A stretch of 64,000 nucleotides of DNA from assembly GCF_000327385.1 (NCBI RefSeq), contig NW_008708400.1, forward strand, positions 1,106,803 through 1,170,802, given 5' to 3'. Below are positions 1 to 13,802 of the stretch, piece by piece (the stretch's first letter is position 1; each line of letters starts with the position of its first letter). A program made the translations under genes and the position numbers. The stretch is from Lottia gigantea (lineage: Eukaryota; Mollusca; Gastropoda; Lottiidae). The notes under the pieces were generated by a model. It was not told the origin of the DNA, ran no database searches, and was given only the letters and a program-made list of their open reading frames with translations.

Positions 1-2940
1 AGCATACAGGCAATGTATCGGACTGTATAAAACATGTTTTGAAATAGAATGTAAAACAGTTAGTTCTCAGACGGGAACTGATTGCTGTTATTGATTGGCT
101 ATTTCTAGCAAGGAAAGTTTAATAAACTTCTTTTGACATTCTCATGATGTATAGCAGACAATATCTACCGGCTCCAATAGAGCGAAACTAATGCTTACAA
201 ATAATCATATCAGGATTATGCTCGTATCATTATCACGTGTTAACATGCAACATTAAGACAAAGAACCATTCAGAAAAGGAAATGCTTACCGATTTTCTAC
301 TAAGAAAGAATTTTCGCCATGAATAATTCATTTGTTGTGAAGTTAATTTGACTTTTTATAAGGAATCAGTAGTATATTTTAAGAATTCCCTTTTTTGACT
401 TGAGTGAAATTCTATACGTAGTCATTTCAGACACACTTGTTACGTGTACACGTTATATTACGACTATCGATTTCTAATCTAACAATCCTAGATGTAGAGT
501 CAGAAAATCAATACGAATTTGCTCAATTTAAGTGACCCTTTTCTTAAAAGATGTTGATTGCTATAATTGTATATCCATCTTAGGCATAGCTTATATCATT
601 ATTGATTTTGATAAGAGTCTCGCCTTTTGGATTGGATATACTTTGAGCGTCTAATTGCTTCTCTCTGATTACCTACAATGGTGTTTGTAATTCTTGTATT
701 TCCAGAAAAAATTTGACGTCACCATCGAAAATACCATGTCAACTGATTATTGCTTGACAACCACGATACACATACATAGATAATCCTTTTTATAATCCCT
801 CCAAAGACCACATTCTAATAGACTTTCTGAAAGTAATTAAAAAACTAGTGAATGGTTACCCCTATTTACCATAGTTAAGTAATGGAATGGGTTTATACTT
901 ATCTAGTTCATATTTAATGCATAAGAAAAGTCATTTAATATCGATTCATTCTACTCGACTAGAAATTTAGCTATGATAAGCCAACCGTAAAATTGATATG
1001 TATACTTTGTATTGAGCATTAAACCCGTTGCATATCGAAAAACCGAATTGGATCTTTGTCTATTAGCAAGCATCGGATGTTGACACGTTGACAAATCCTT
1101 CCGCATAATGTCATCTGATCTTAAAACCCGTAGCTGTTGAAGACAAGTCTGTCCACTAGCAAGCATGTTCATCGAATGTTACAAAATCCGGTCACAGAAT
1201 GGTATCAAGTGATATGGACCAATCAGCCTACCCTATTTCTCTATTTATTGTTTGTAATGGAACTAGAATTCAAAATGCTATAATAAGGGCATAAAGCGTA
1301 GAGATCGAGAAATTGCCACCAGGAAGGAGAAGAAATGCAAAGTTGACACACCAAGTCCGAAATGCCACTAGGTATTACAGTCTTATGAGCAAACCTTGCA
1401 TCACTAACGACGACCGCCACTATGCTTATTTTAGTAGAGCACAAATCGTCTCAAGAGTTTAAAGGATTATATGTAAAAGAACAATCATATCTACCGGATG
1501 TGAACTCTCTGAAAGGGATACAAAGTTGACAAACCAAATCGCAGAAAGGAAAAAGAGCACACATCCATAGTGAATATCCACAGCAATACTTGAACGTTTA
1601 CAGACGATAGCCTGTAGTAATGTTATTTAACAGGTGAATTAATATTGAACGACGGCGTCTGTTGGTTTCCAATATTCCTGCTAGCATGTTTGACCAATAA
1701 TTGGCAATAATGCGAACACCTCTTGAGTAAATTACTACCAGTAAATGATGTTTGTTTAACACTGTACAATCCTATCACTAATCAATTACCCTCTAACAAA
1801 CATATACCATGTTAATATTAGTTAGGAACCAAGACGCCGGTAACGACTTTCCAATAAATCACAAATCAACACGAGTCGATGTTGTTTTTTCGCTTGGAAA
1901 TAAACATGTCTGTTCATAGAGTCAGAGGGTAGCACCGTTTTGCTAGTGTTGTGAACGAAATAGTAAGGCATCAATTTTACTCTCTCTGTAGACCTACTAC
2001 ATCTAAATCTTTAATGGAACGTATTTATCGTCTTACGTCACTGGTTAAATAGGGAAGTTTTCATACTTTATTTCATTATTTCATAATATTAAATATCATG
2101 TCAATACTACAAATACTGTAAGAAGTGCTCTTAATAACAATTTACAACTGTCAACCAATTTGATGAAAAATCCGAAATAACGATCTTGATTTTAATGAGA
2201 ATTTTTAAGCACTGATACATAACATGACCGAATAAACCGTTCATCGTCTTATTACATCAAGTGACATAACGAGTCACAGGCAGACCTAACAAGCAACCAC
2301 TGCTTAAAAACAGTTATAAATGGGTAAGGATAAATATCCAAAGGTTAGACCAAGGACCAGCTTATAGTAGAAAGGATCTTTAGTTGTGAACCTAAGTTAT
2401 TTTCCTTGTAGACTATAGTTTTTTCTTTCCTTTAAAAATCCCGATTACAAATACTTCTTTAAGAGGTTTTAAAATAACCAAGTTTCCATGTTTGTTCAGG
2501 AAGATGTCATTAGCAAACTCATCAAGAAACGTTAAAGGTTCTTGAGTCGCATGTACTTGTTCTACCTTTCCATTTACATTACATTGTCTCGTTTGCTTTG
2601 TGCCATTGTTTCTTGTAAGTAGAAAATACATGGTAACGAATTTTTATAGATTTGTTCGTAACAAACTTAAAGCATAAAGGAAATGAAATCTTACAAAAAC
2701 AATCAATATCCTCTACCTCTGTTTAAATATTGATATAAAGGACCGAGCTTCCAATTACATAATTACCTCCATAATGGATCTTGTTCCATTGTTCCTTATT
2801 AGAAAACTCGTTCGACGAAAGGTTCAAATAGGTCTTCGATGAATTAGAAAACTTATTACGGACTGTATTGATTAAACATGAAACAGTACTTTTTTCAACG
2901 TTCTTTCATTTCCATACAAATAAATAATGAAGCGCCTCTT

Positions 2941-3275
2941 TAGTTCTGTTGAAAAGTCAGTGTGTAGGTAAAGTAATCAATTTTTTCCCCAAAGTTTTAA
3001 ATTTTTCATTTGTAATTACATATTGTATTACAAATGGGAAATGGTGAGATATTATTCAAATTCACATGATGCAAACGCCGGACTTAATTTAAATCCCCAC
3101 AGAACTGTATCTATAGTTTTGTTGAAAAGTGTGGGCAAAGTAATCAATTTTTTCCGATGTTTTATTTCTTTTCATTTGAAATACCACACATGTTTTATAT
3201 TAAATGGGAAAATGTATAGATACAGATAAATCCACGAGATGCAAACGCCTGACTTAATTTAATCCCCGCGGAAGA
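2941..3275. repeat. Tandem duplication, unit about 173 bp, two copies
   Basis: The segment beginning tagttctgttgaaaag near 2941 is repeated beginning tagttttgttgaaaag near 3113. Shared landmarks recur in the same order: a run around 'aaagtaatcaattttttcc', an 'aaatgggaaa' block, and an end block of 'gatgcaaacgcc' followed by 'gacttaattta'. The copies differ by small indels and substitutions, so the duplication is not recent. Confidence 0.8.
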
Positions 3276-5059
3276 AGATTAGCATACAGGTACAAAGTCT
3301 AGTCATTCAATTGGGTAAACTGTCGAAGTGTGCTACACAGCTTATATGTGCGAAAGAATCCTATACGTACATTCACCCGTCCGTTTCCTAAAACAGCCAT
3401 TAAGAACCGTTTGTCATCATATTAAGATATAAGAGAACTTGTTCAGCAGTACTGCTTACAGAATCCAAAATAACTGAAAAATTTCCGAAACGAAGGGAAA
3501 TTAATTCCTGTTTTTGCTATCATAATATTTACATGGTAGTAGTATCAATCTATTGGCTATATCAATCTGATTCTGCATATCACGAATATCTATCTATCAT
3601 CAACTTACCTAATAAAGTGTTCCTTGAAATACCGACTATCACATAAATGGTTTTATACAATTTTAAACACTATAGCTATACAGTAGCTCCATAAAATCTT
3701 AATACAGATGAGGATATAACAAAGAATACCCCAAATATTCATAACGGAAACAAAACGCGTTATCTTAGCGAATACTACTTCCCTAATATCAATGCATTAA
3801 TGTAAAAGCTAACTATCTAAATTATCAAATACTTTCCGGGTTGGTTCACATGCACAAGTTGCGTTATTATATGAATATCATTAGATTAATAAATTATATT
3901 CTTCATCTTCATATCTTGGTATGGAATTTTAATCCTACTTTTTTTATTTATAGTTCGTCAATTTGAAACTGAAACTCCGTCTCTGACTAATTCCGCTTTC
4001 TGTTGGGGGCCCACCTGATTACGACCTCACAAGGACAGGATATGAATATTTGCATTTGCGACGTAATAACTTTAAATTATCTTTAATCTTTAAATGATTT
4101 TGATGTCATAAAAACTTGTGATGATCATTTTAGTTGACTGATAAAGGAAGTGTTACTTGAGTCTTTATACATACGTCAAATGTAGCTCACCAAGACTCTA
4201 TATGAGTTTGTATGTTATATCGACACAATCTAGAAATAGCTTTGTACCCCTATATACTACATGGCCTATTGGTACCAATGCCAGTGCTTTTGTGAGATAA
4301 CGCAGAGATTCAAATATGTGAAATCTTAAAAATATTTGCCTCAAATTGCTTCGAATTGCCTTATAATATAAACGTGTTAAAAAGTTTAAAATCGTGATAA
4401 TTTTAATGTAAATGTTAAAAAAAGTTAAACTGGATTATGTTTTTGAGATTTAAAAAGACTGCTTGTGTAGTCTGTTCTTTGATCAATAATCTTGAACCTA
4501 ATATGATTGTAATAAATAACTCGTAACATTCCTATTTGGAATATTTACAGATACAAGACAAGAACATTAAGACGTTTAACAGCTGGAACGGATTATCGGC
4601 AATCGGTGAGGTGTTTTGAAGCTGTGTGGAATTTAGCAGGGAAATGCAAGTTACAAGACATCTGTTGACTTGAAAGGTTGTTAAGTAGCCGACCAAATAA
4701 AATGCAAGTTACAGATTTAATTTTTGACCTTCAATAACATCCAATACTTGACTTTAATGAGATTGGGACATACTTTTTGAACATTTTTTCATATTTCCAT
4801 GATTTTCAGTAGCTCAATCGTAAACAAAAAAAAGCACAAAAAAATGCAACAGAGAAAAAAGCACAACACCAAATAATTTTGTTACCCTACCATTTGTTAG
4901 GTCAAAAAGACGTCAAAAATGTTTTTGATTTGGAAGTGTAGGTCAGATGGATAAAAGTTGTATTTTTGAATATTTGAATGAAATCATGAATATAACTTTA
5001 TGTTTTTTTGTAAATATGCAAAGCTTGTCTTCACTATTTTGAAGAGAAAATCTAAAGGT

Positions 5060-5300
5060 GCTCTCCTCGATGGCAACGGCATCTTTTGTGGCAGTGAAAT
5101 AGCCCATTCTGTATTGATTTGGCTTGTTCTCTGCTAGGTGATTAGCTGCCGTGGGTTCGAATCTACCTCAAGGTAAAAGATATATGATGCCTGTGACTAT
5201 GCCTCCAAGTTTCGGCACGGTGTCGGCTTTCATCCTCCTCATACCTACTCTAGGGCAATTCTACTACATTACATAACAATGTTGGGCCATCATTGAAAAT
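5060..5300 (+). mobile_element. tRNA-derived SINE-like repeat
   Basis: A good RNA polymerase III B box (GGTTCGAATC) lies at 5154-5163, about 60 bp after a weaker A-box-like stretch at 5088-5100. The sequence is locally richer in GC than its surroundings and continues downstream as a non-tRNA body. The spacing fits a tRNA-derived SINE head on the plus strand. It does not look like a functional tRNA gene because no cloverleaf with paired acceptor stem is apparent. The 3' limit is uncertain. Confidence 0.5.
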
Positions 5301-8300
5301 TTTAGTTTAGTCCATCCCTTTTGATAATAACGGTTCTTTTTTCAACTTTATGAACCCATTAAACTTTTCAAAAAGTGGTCTTATTTGGTGCTTCCGTGAT
5401 GCCGCAAATCCCATTTCACAGAAGAGAGTTATAAGATTGTAATGGATAACATGCAGCTCTCGGTTATTTTGTCTGAAAACGTCAATGTACAATCAGATAC
5501 GGCATTGAATAATGATTGGTGTTGCCTTTAGGATTGTATCTGTAATTAATTTTATATTAACACGTTTTTCTACTTAACACTGAATTGATTCTATTTACTG
5601 ATCATATTTATAAATCGTTGATAATCGAAACTCTTTTCTATCGACTGTAAATGTATCATGATTCATAAATCATAAATGGTGAAATTTGGTATTTGTCTCA
5701 TATCTCATAATTTACAATGTCACGCAACCATTACAAGTCAATATCAATTAAAACTTCTTCAATGAAATAGATAGTTACGTCGTTTTCTCATTAGTCTAAT
5801 GAAGAAGAGAAACGCAATACTACGTGCAATGAATATCGTACAAAGACATGTACAAATGTTTAGAAAGGTAGTTACTGCTATGTTTGCAAAAACAAATGAT
5901 TTAGATCCTCACGTGAAGGTTGAAATCACCAATTTACTTTCTTGTAGTCATCAATAACAAAGATATATAGAGATTCATAGACACAAAGAAGTCTTTCTAA
6001 ATGAATAGATGGTATATTCTGAATATATATTGCATGAACAAGAAAGTGAAATTAAACTGATTATATTCGGAAAGTGAATTGATGGTATCTTACACATCAA
6101 AGACATAGGGAAAACTACCAATAGGTTGGAACAAATTCAGACTCCCTTGTGACTTTTTACATTAAATCTATTAAATTGATCTCATTGAACGTACAGTTGT
6201 TATGTTGCTGGAACCCACTTAGAATCGGCTGGATTGATCTGCCAACTCCATTTGATAAGAGCTAATAGCATGCTGCCAATACGACGTATTCCGGATATAC
6301 AACCTTCATAGTTAATTTACCTTTCAAATTATCTGTTATGCGTTAGAGAAAACAAAAAGAACTTATTAAACAGAAGAAAGACCAAATATTCTATTTCTAC
6401 AGTGCGAAATATAAAGCCATCAAAGATAAAGTCTGAAAACTATTGCATGAAACATTTGCCTTCATCCTTACCTTACCGATTGCATTCATCTATGCAAGGC
6501 CCCCCTTTTAGTATGCGAATGTAAGGTTATACGCAGCATTCATGTCGTACCACCAGACCCTCATATTAACAAGACCAATATCATAGTCATAATTACACAG
6601 CAATGAACCTTGTGGAATCGTGGATATTATAGCTCTTTGATAAAAATGTCTGTACTTTATCCAAAATAAACCACAGTTGTCTGAAAGATGGCAATTCAAG
6701 AATAAAGGAGTTAAAATCTGCAGACTATCAAGCGTTGGCACAAGGCATATCTATCATACCATATAAAATACTACAACTAAAGTAAGCAAGTCGTAAAATC
6801 AAATCATCTTATTGCTGATACATTTACTTAGATGCCATCACGATGCAAATTTAATCTACTCCCGACTTGCGAGATGGTTTTTCTAAAAGATATTGAATTA
6901 TTATTGGGACTGATATTTGTACTGATCACACTACCTCTAGATGAGATGTGTATCACTCTAAAGCCATCCGGGAACATGGGAGAACCAATAACATTTTATC
7001 AAAAGCGATCTGATTATATTATTGTTCATTTCGATTTCCTTGAAAGCCTAATGTGATTCCGTTTTTTGAACTTTTAAAGGAAACTTCTCGCTACCAGAAG
7101 TTTTAATCCAGTCTATTATGTAAAGAATTATGGAATGTTTTTATGTGATCACTCAGGAATACACGGAGTTAACTGAACAGTGTCCCGAAATATATTTGAT
7201 AAACAAGCCGAAATTTAGTAAAAGGATTGTGTAACTCAACCGAATTCACTGATTTTTAAATACACCGATTTTGTCAGACCATCGTCGTTAAATTAAAATC
7301 GCCCCTTTGATCTAAACAGTCGCAACCCCAAATTATCTGAAAATGTGAAAATTTTAACGCAGTACCAATGTAATACAGGTATTTGTTTTTGTTAACATAC
7401 TAATACATCCAGGTCGTTTGCATAATTTGGATGTATATCTAAAACCAGTCTTCATACGACCAAATCTGTAATGTAATTTCATATTATCAGGAATATTGCG
7501 AAACCGTTAGAAAATGCCTCGGGCCATGATTAGCATTTACGTAAATTAAGTAACTGGCTTTTTTTATATGGAATTTCCGACTTCGAACAAATTAAATGTT
7601 AAATCCAAAATGACGATGCCCTTTACGATATTAACAGAATCACACACTTGTATATTTACAAAACACAGTGTGTTATCTAGTAAAATGATTTCCGTTACCT
7701 TTAAGGTATCAGAAACTACTCGTTTGCTTCTGGCCCAATGTGCATTAGTTAATAAGAAACAATCCAAAAAGGGATTTTTATTAAACGGCGTGGGCTAAAT
7801 ATTAATAATCAATGGTATTACATGCTGTTGTCGACATTAACTTGAGGTGTTTATATCGCAATCTCAAGTCGATAACCGTAAATACTATTACCGTCACCTC
7901 CCATTCACCTTTATGATATATGGTAATCACCTGAAGTTTGAGCGCCACTGGATCAGATAAATAAAAATTGTTGATGGAAAGTCTAAAGGTTATCCGTATC
8001 ACAGTTAAGATTTACAGTCTGATGTTGATACTTCATAATTTTTAAAAAGTATACGCAGTGGGAGTTAAGTATTCCATAACTTCAAGGACGATATTATATC
8101 TACTCTCGCGTGTCTTATTGTTAAATTAAACATTGAAATGACTAAATCCATGGCCATAACTAGTGTTTTTTCTGAGGCAGAAATCCTGTTGTCTACGAAG
8201 TCTTTCATCGCCACTGTTCAAGCAGTAACCACAGCTTATATATATTAACAACGAATAATATATTATACAAAATTTCGTTTCTTTCAAATTCGGTATGAGG

Positions 8301-9095
8301 CATAGTTACGGTCAAGAAATCCATTTAAGATAGCACCGATGAATACAACATAATAGGTTTGAGTGTTTTCGGAAGAGAAATCACTTCCTGGATAATTATT
8401 ACTTCTGACCCAAGGTTCAAATTACTCATATATCATGAATTTACACAGAGAACAATTAGAGATTCGATTAACAAGACTCTATGTTATTATTTGTAACCTA
8501 ACAAATCACGAGGAATTCATATTAACAATTTGAAACCACTGTTGAACTCGGCTGATTGACCTTTATCTTTCAACTCATACATGTGCATAAAATCAATTTC
8601 TACTGTTAATGACTCGGCATCTCAATTTCAGTAAACTTAATTTCCATCTTCCTTTAAGTGAAGAACTGACGTTTTAACAAGAAATGTTACGCGATTGTAT
8701 AAATCGGTACAGAATGAATATTGACATTCGACATCGATAAAAGAAGGAAAGGAGAGTGATTTATTTGATACTAAGATAGTCAGCTATTATCATACACTAT
8801 TTTATAATGTGACTTTATTTTATCAAACTTGACAGTGTCTATCGTCATTTTTCTACCGTATGTTTTATGCCTTCGGTTATTAGCTTTTCTTGGTAGAACA
8901 CAGACACAAGGGAACGAAGAATAAATCATATTATACGAAATGGACCCAAATTAACAAAGCACAATCGCAATATGTATCGTATTTAGTGACGGCAGATGTT
9001 TCGTAAGCTTCACCATATCCTATCTCCAAAGGTGAAACACACTCGCTAGTAGTACTTCTCCGAACAACTTTGTATTCAAGCTTAAACACGTGTGC

Positions 9096-9418
9096 TTAAA
9101 AAGACAGGTTCGCCATCCGTTTGACCAATGGAAACGCGAATTTTGTTGCTAAGCTAAACAGTAATAGTGTCCACACCTGATCGTAGAAATCTGAGCCCTC
9201 AAATCAATGTGTGTCGAGAATTACCGCGCTTGACAGTTAAAAAGTCGAATTGTCTTTTCTTAATACTGGACCATATATAGAAAAGAGAGATATGTAGAAA
9301 GGGGAATTCCTAATTTGAAAGAATTATGCGATTTTGATACATTTCTAGTACTTTTGAAAACAATTTACAAAAATTCAAACCGAAATCAACCCCCGAAATG
9401 GGCGAATCTGTTCCTTAA
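9096..9418 (-). mobile_element. TTAA-flanked MITE (family A), near full length
   Basis: The element begins TTAAAAAGACAGGTTCGCCA and the opposite end, read in reverse, begins TTAAGGAACAGATTCGCCCA, giving imperfect terminal inverted repeats with TTAA at both borders. The interior matches, on the opposite strand, copies at 37037-37331 and 58507-58857, including the 'gcgg-taattctggacacac' region. There is no coding capacity. TTAA borders are the hallmark of piggyBac-type elements, so a piggyBac-mobilised non-autonomous element is the likely identity. Confidence 0.7.
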
Positions 9419-11180
9419 AGTGTGAGATAGGTGTGAAGATACAATCCTATTTTAACACCGTCCAACACTTAAAAAAATCAGGATTAATTCAAATAGTGTT
9501 GCTTTTGAAATAAATCATATCTTCATTTCCAGCACCATCAAAGTACACGGTCCAGCGTGGACGACTGGCAGATTGTATATCTGATGAAGTTCATTAGCAA
9601 CGCTAAGAAGTTATTTCATACGGGGAAATCTTGTCTATTTGGGTTCCATAAATGTTAAATAATATATATGTAATTGTACTGAAAGTTAAATGCAACAGAC
9701 ATTCCTTTTGAATTTTGAATTTCATCCAATACCGTGCCCAAGACTGGAGTTGACCTACTTAGAGTACAGTCCAATTGTTATTTGAACATATAATAGACTG
9801 GATATAAAGTGAAGAGATCCTCAAGCTATCAACAAGATAATTCCTTTCAAATTGGTCAATGACTGGAGAAGAGACGAAATGTGGATCAATAGTCATTGAT
9901 ATGTCCATCAAATTACTGACTCTCTAGAATAGAAGGAGAAAAGGCTATCATGACTCTCCTGTTCATGAAACTATAATAAAGCAATTACCCGCTATGATTG
10001 ACAATGTCTGGTGTTGGAAGGCGAGTTACCGGAAACCGTCTTAGTCTTACAACGGAAGTCAATCTAGTTTAATCAATGCCCAATTGACGTTCTATTAATA
10101 TTGGCGACCTAGAGACTAGCACTAAGACCAGTAACCATGAATATTTATTGCTTTGCAGAAAAAAAAGCCGAGTGACTTAACTGACTTTGACTAATGGCTA
10201 CTTCTTGTATCTAAAATTTAGCCATGGCAATCCTACTGGTACAAGTTTATTTTTTTTTTTACATCTGAGCGACAAACATGACGTGTGTAAACAGCACTGT
10301 TGTTGTTAATGGCACGGATAATGCAACACAATGGGCTAGGATAAAGTCTCGGCCAATGCCAAGTAACCAACTTTTATTCGGTTTGCAAATTATATTATAC
10401 ATATGGCCAAAACTGGACGAATGTGCATGTCATTTGCTACTACAGTGCTGTTGTTGAACTGCTCAGTCGTTGTGTTATCTGTAAAATGGGTGCACGAGTT
10501 CACTGAACATATGGTTGTCCATCAAAGTGAAAGCACTATTCTGTACAGTTAAGAATGTACTAGGAAAAAACTTGAAGAGACTATATTTAAGTGTACTATT
10601 TATAGTCTCTAAAATGGGTACGAGTCGCCAATAAGGTCCTTAGAAATCAGTTCAAAAATGCTCTCAATTTGACCAGCAAAGAGATAAAATGTCTGAAGCA
10701 ATGAATGCCATGTAGCCTTTGAAATAAAACTGTATGTAGCTTATGAAAAGGACGAGACAGGATTATTGGTATCTATTAATAACCAATTTTTCAAATATTC
10801 TAAACTATTCTGAGGATAACACGAAAAAGATTTTAACCTGACGTCCTGTTATTCATTAAGCAACGCATTGAAAAAGCTTTCGATCACAATTATTTATTGT
10901 TATATACACACAGTTAACAAACGTCTGGTAATGAATCAGACATCAACGACTCAATTCCGCTATGCGACCTTGTTATTGTTCTATTATAATTTAATCAATA
11001 AACTTCCTTTAGAAAACAAACTATATCTACCTTTTTTTCCGGATTATATTATTGAATAACAATTATGTTGAAACTTAAAGATAATGTATTGCTTTTACAA
11101 AATATGAACATAATTTTGAAAAAAATTGTGAAATCTAGTTGGTTACCATACAATATCTAAATGGCAGGAATTAAATCTAC

Positions 11181-11413
11181 AGTCAACAATCAAATCTAGT
11201 AGTCAAATCTAGATGTCAACAATCAAATCTAGATGTAAACAATCAAATCTGGATGTCAACAATCACATCTACATGTCAACAATCAAATCTACATGTCAAC
11301 GTTCATATTTAGATGTCAACAATCAAAACAAGATGTCAACAATCGAAACTAGACGCGAACAATCGAATCTAGATGTCAAATATCCATTCTAGATATAAAC
11401 AATTGCATTCAGA
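11181..11413. repeat. 20-bp minisatellite
   Basis: About eleven tandem copies of a 20-bp unit close to CAACAATCAAATCTAGATGT. Units vary at several positions (for example CTACATGT, GTAAAC and AACAAG variants), and degeneration increases towards the right end. No coding frame runs through the array. Confidence 0.85.
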
Positions 11414-12198
11414 TAATTTACAATGAAATTTGTGCACAAATACCATGATTGACATGTCTTTTCTTCTTGATATAGTCCAAGTTAATCATAGCTATACCAG
11501 CGTGCTGATCGTAAAACATTTAAGTGCTGTATTGATATATTGAGCTGAAGACTCTTATAACTAACTACTGTCATGGGTGATAAGATTACAATGTAAATAT
11601 CAATCGTAGAGAGCTCTGTCATTTGACTTTACCTCGTACGTGATAGAAACATAAAGGATAAAATAATGTCCTGGTAATGCTTTGTCTTCTAACAAACAGA
11701 GCGGAAATTTTGCTTTCTGAGCATCGGGTCAAGTTTCCTTAACGAACCCCAACTATTTGATCAGTCGCTATGCACCCTCAGTACACACATCACTTTATGT
11801 AGTATCAGCTGGCATTTATTCTCATTAACAGCAAGGACTCTAGTATGGGTTTAATTATTTTGATTTATTATTATTTATCAACGCTATAGCAACCGACAAA
11901 AGATTGGTGAACTTCCACTTAAAGTATGCAAATAGTCTGTACTTGCGAGATAAGATCCTGTAATCAATTATTCTGCCCTTTATCATTATTTTTAGCGCAA
12001 ATGTTTCTTCTTCTGAGATCGAGTGTCTTAGACTTCTTTCAGGGAGACAACATTGCACATAACATTATTTTTGTATGATTGTGAACATTACAATTGAGTT
12101 AGTAATTAGCAAAAGGGTTGTAAGGTGTTCAGCGATTTTGTCAATGGAAAAGCAACTTCGTGACCTCCATGTTTTTTGCATATAAAGTTGAAGTATTG

Positions 12199-12363
12199 TT
12201 AGGGACAGATAGGCCATCTTTTTGACCTATCATACTTTAGTCTCAGAAACTGCAATTCTTTAGCTGAGCTAATCAGTAATAGTGTTCAATGGTTGAATGT
12301 TAAAATGACGATTCGTCAATTTAAGATACTCTGTGATATGTAATGCCACATCTGTCTATTTAA
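12199..12363 (-). mobile_element. Internally deleted copy of TTAA MITE family A
   Basis: The right border reads, in reverse, TTAAATAGACAGATGTGGCA. The left border is TTAGGGACAGATAGGCCATC. The block 'gtctcagaaactgcaa' and 'gctaatcagtaatagtgtt' is the reverse complement of sequence in the copies at 39782 and 58507. At about 165 bp it lacks the middle of the roughly 350-bp full-length form. Confidence 0.65.
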
Positions 12364-12454
12364 GGTTTCAGATTCCATAGTAACATACAGAGGCTTGGAA
12401 TAGTTTAGTGGCTATATTTCAGAGAATTTATTACGGAATGAAAGTCTACAGTTA

Positions 12455-12770
12455 TATACGGAAAGTTGTCGAGTTGCATAGAATGTGCATATCAACGAAT
12501 AGACCTGTCAGTGGATTTCAAAGCTCGGCCTCGTGAACTTGTCGCTACTTGCAAGTGTAATAATTTTGGGATTCATATTCTACAATTAAAATAGAAGGTT
12601 GTCGAGTGGGATATATTATTCACAGTAATGGTTTGCCTTGTCAACGGATTTTAAGTAATGACATTACGAATCTTTTGCTGCATGCATATTAATCTCAAGT
12701 AATTCTCATGGTTTCAAATTCTGCAGTCACGTCCAGAAATTTGTCGAGTGGGAAAGATTGTGATTAGTGA
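12455..12770. repeat. Degenerate tandem repeat, unit about 137 bp
   Basis: The motif TTGTCGAGT(T/G)G recurs near 12466, 12599 and 12739, each time preceded by an A-rich 'agaa' or 'gaaag' block and followed by an A/T block. Sequence between the motifs is only loosely similar, so this is an old or strongly diverged array of about three units. Confidence 0.4.
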
Positions 12771-13649
12771 CGAGACTGGAATAATAAGATGTGATAGGAA
12801 GCTAACCATTTTACTACTGTGTCCTATTCTCGTCTTTATTAAAGATTTCATTACTAGTCCGACCTCATTACTCGCTAAGTTAATTCATTGGAGATCAGCC
12901 GGCGACAAAATCCAATTTGTCTTGCTACACTTAATGAATTCGTTTATTTATTCAGTAGGGGATTGTCTATGTAACCTGTGGCACCAGTCTCCTATGTGAC
13001 AAAGGCTTGATCGAGCTGAAGCAAAAGTTGTGAAAGACGTTTGGCAATTGCGAATTAATCAACACCGCCTATTCTGAAGTTCACTGACAGTACATGAAAA
13101 CTAACGAATAAATCAACAATCTTGTGCATTTTGTGATTAATTTAGTCAGTACGTTTACATGTGTAATAATAGCTCCATAAATACTACAATAGGACCTCGC
13201 GAGGTTGACTATGGCAACTCAAACTGTAATTTCCCTCGATATGAGGGACTACTATTGGCATATACGTATTCTTTTTAGAGAAACATTCGTATTTGCAATA
13301 TGACTGTAAGTAGGATGTAATCTTTCTAGGTTGGTCAGTTTGACAATTTCACTTTCTGGCCTTTTGCTTCTTTATCAACCGATCTTTGATTTAGAATTAT
13401 TTGTTATACAATATAAATAACTTATTGTTGTTTGCGATGTAGATCGAATAGTCAGTTCTCAACCAAACAAAAAACTTTAAACAATCAATGTGGTCGCTGC
13501 GTACAGGAAGTAATTGATATTTTAACGGTTATAAAGATCAATACATGTATGTAAAATAATATTCAAAGGAATTTCAAAGGTTAAATATTGATTAGCGGTA
13601 ATATATAACACAGTCTACAACAATGGCATGAGACAATAAAGGAATAAAA

Positions 13650-13802
13650 TCAGGTCCTTGTTCGTTCGTGTATTTTTGGAGGACGGGTTCTCAAGTATTC
13701 TTCTCCTTGCTGAAGAATATTGCGGTGATGATTCGGAGAATCTGCTGGCATAGACTGTATTCTCGCATCCGCCATACTTAATCCAGAACGAGGCTCATAA
13801 CG
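13650..13802 (-). CDS. Candidate terminal coding exon of an unrecognised gene
   Basis: On the minus strand a good acceptor (pyrimidine-rich, ending TTTTTTGTTAG) is followed by an open phase-0 frame of 50 codons ending in TGA at 13650-13652. The product is hydrophilic and rich in Arg, Pro and Gln, starting RYEPRSGLSMADARIQSM and ending PPKIHERTRT. It would suit a cytoplasmic tail or other disordered C-terminus. Its base composition and codon use are more gene-like than the flanks. I do not recognise the family. No partner exon upstream (higher coordinates, minus strand) could be identified, so either the gene has long introns or this is a chance open frame. No AATAAA is seen close downstream. 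Confidence 0.4.
   Translation of the reverse strand, partial: RYEPRSGLSMADARIQSMPADSPNHHRNILQQGEEYLRTRPPKIHERTRT

Larger units (their letters stand above)
1..13649. other. Gene-poor AT-rich region with tandem repeats and MITEs
   Basis: No exon in this stretch could be supported on either strand. All open frames are short, lack recognisable motifs, and sit in AT-rich sequence. What can be seen is repetitive: a tandem duplication near 3 kb, a tRNA-like SINE near 5.1 kb, a TTAA-flanked MITE near 9.1-9.4 kb, a 20-bp minisatellite near 11.2 kb, a shortened MITE copy near 12.2 kb and a degenerate repeat near 12.5-12.8 kb. Short exons of a gene with long introns could still be hidden here. Confidence 0.6.

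Noticed and set aside
2413-2631. Minus-strand open frame of 72 codons with FANDIF and FVIGIF, faintly reminiscent of a HEAT-repeat protein such as symplekin
   Set aside because: The resemblance covers only a few short words, the frame has no clear splice context, and no neighbouring exon supports it.
5088-5165. Possible tRNA gene from a good B box
   Set aside because: No acceptor stem pairing or full cloverleaf is apparent; better explained as a SINE head.
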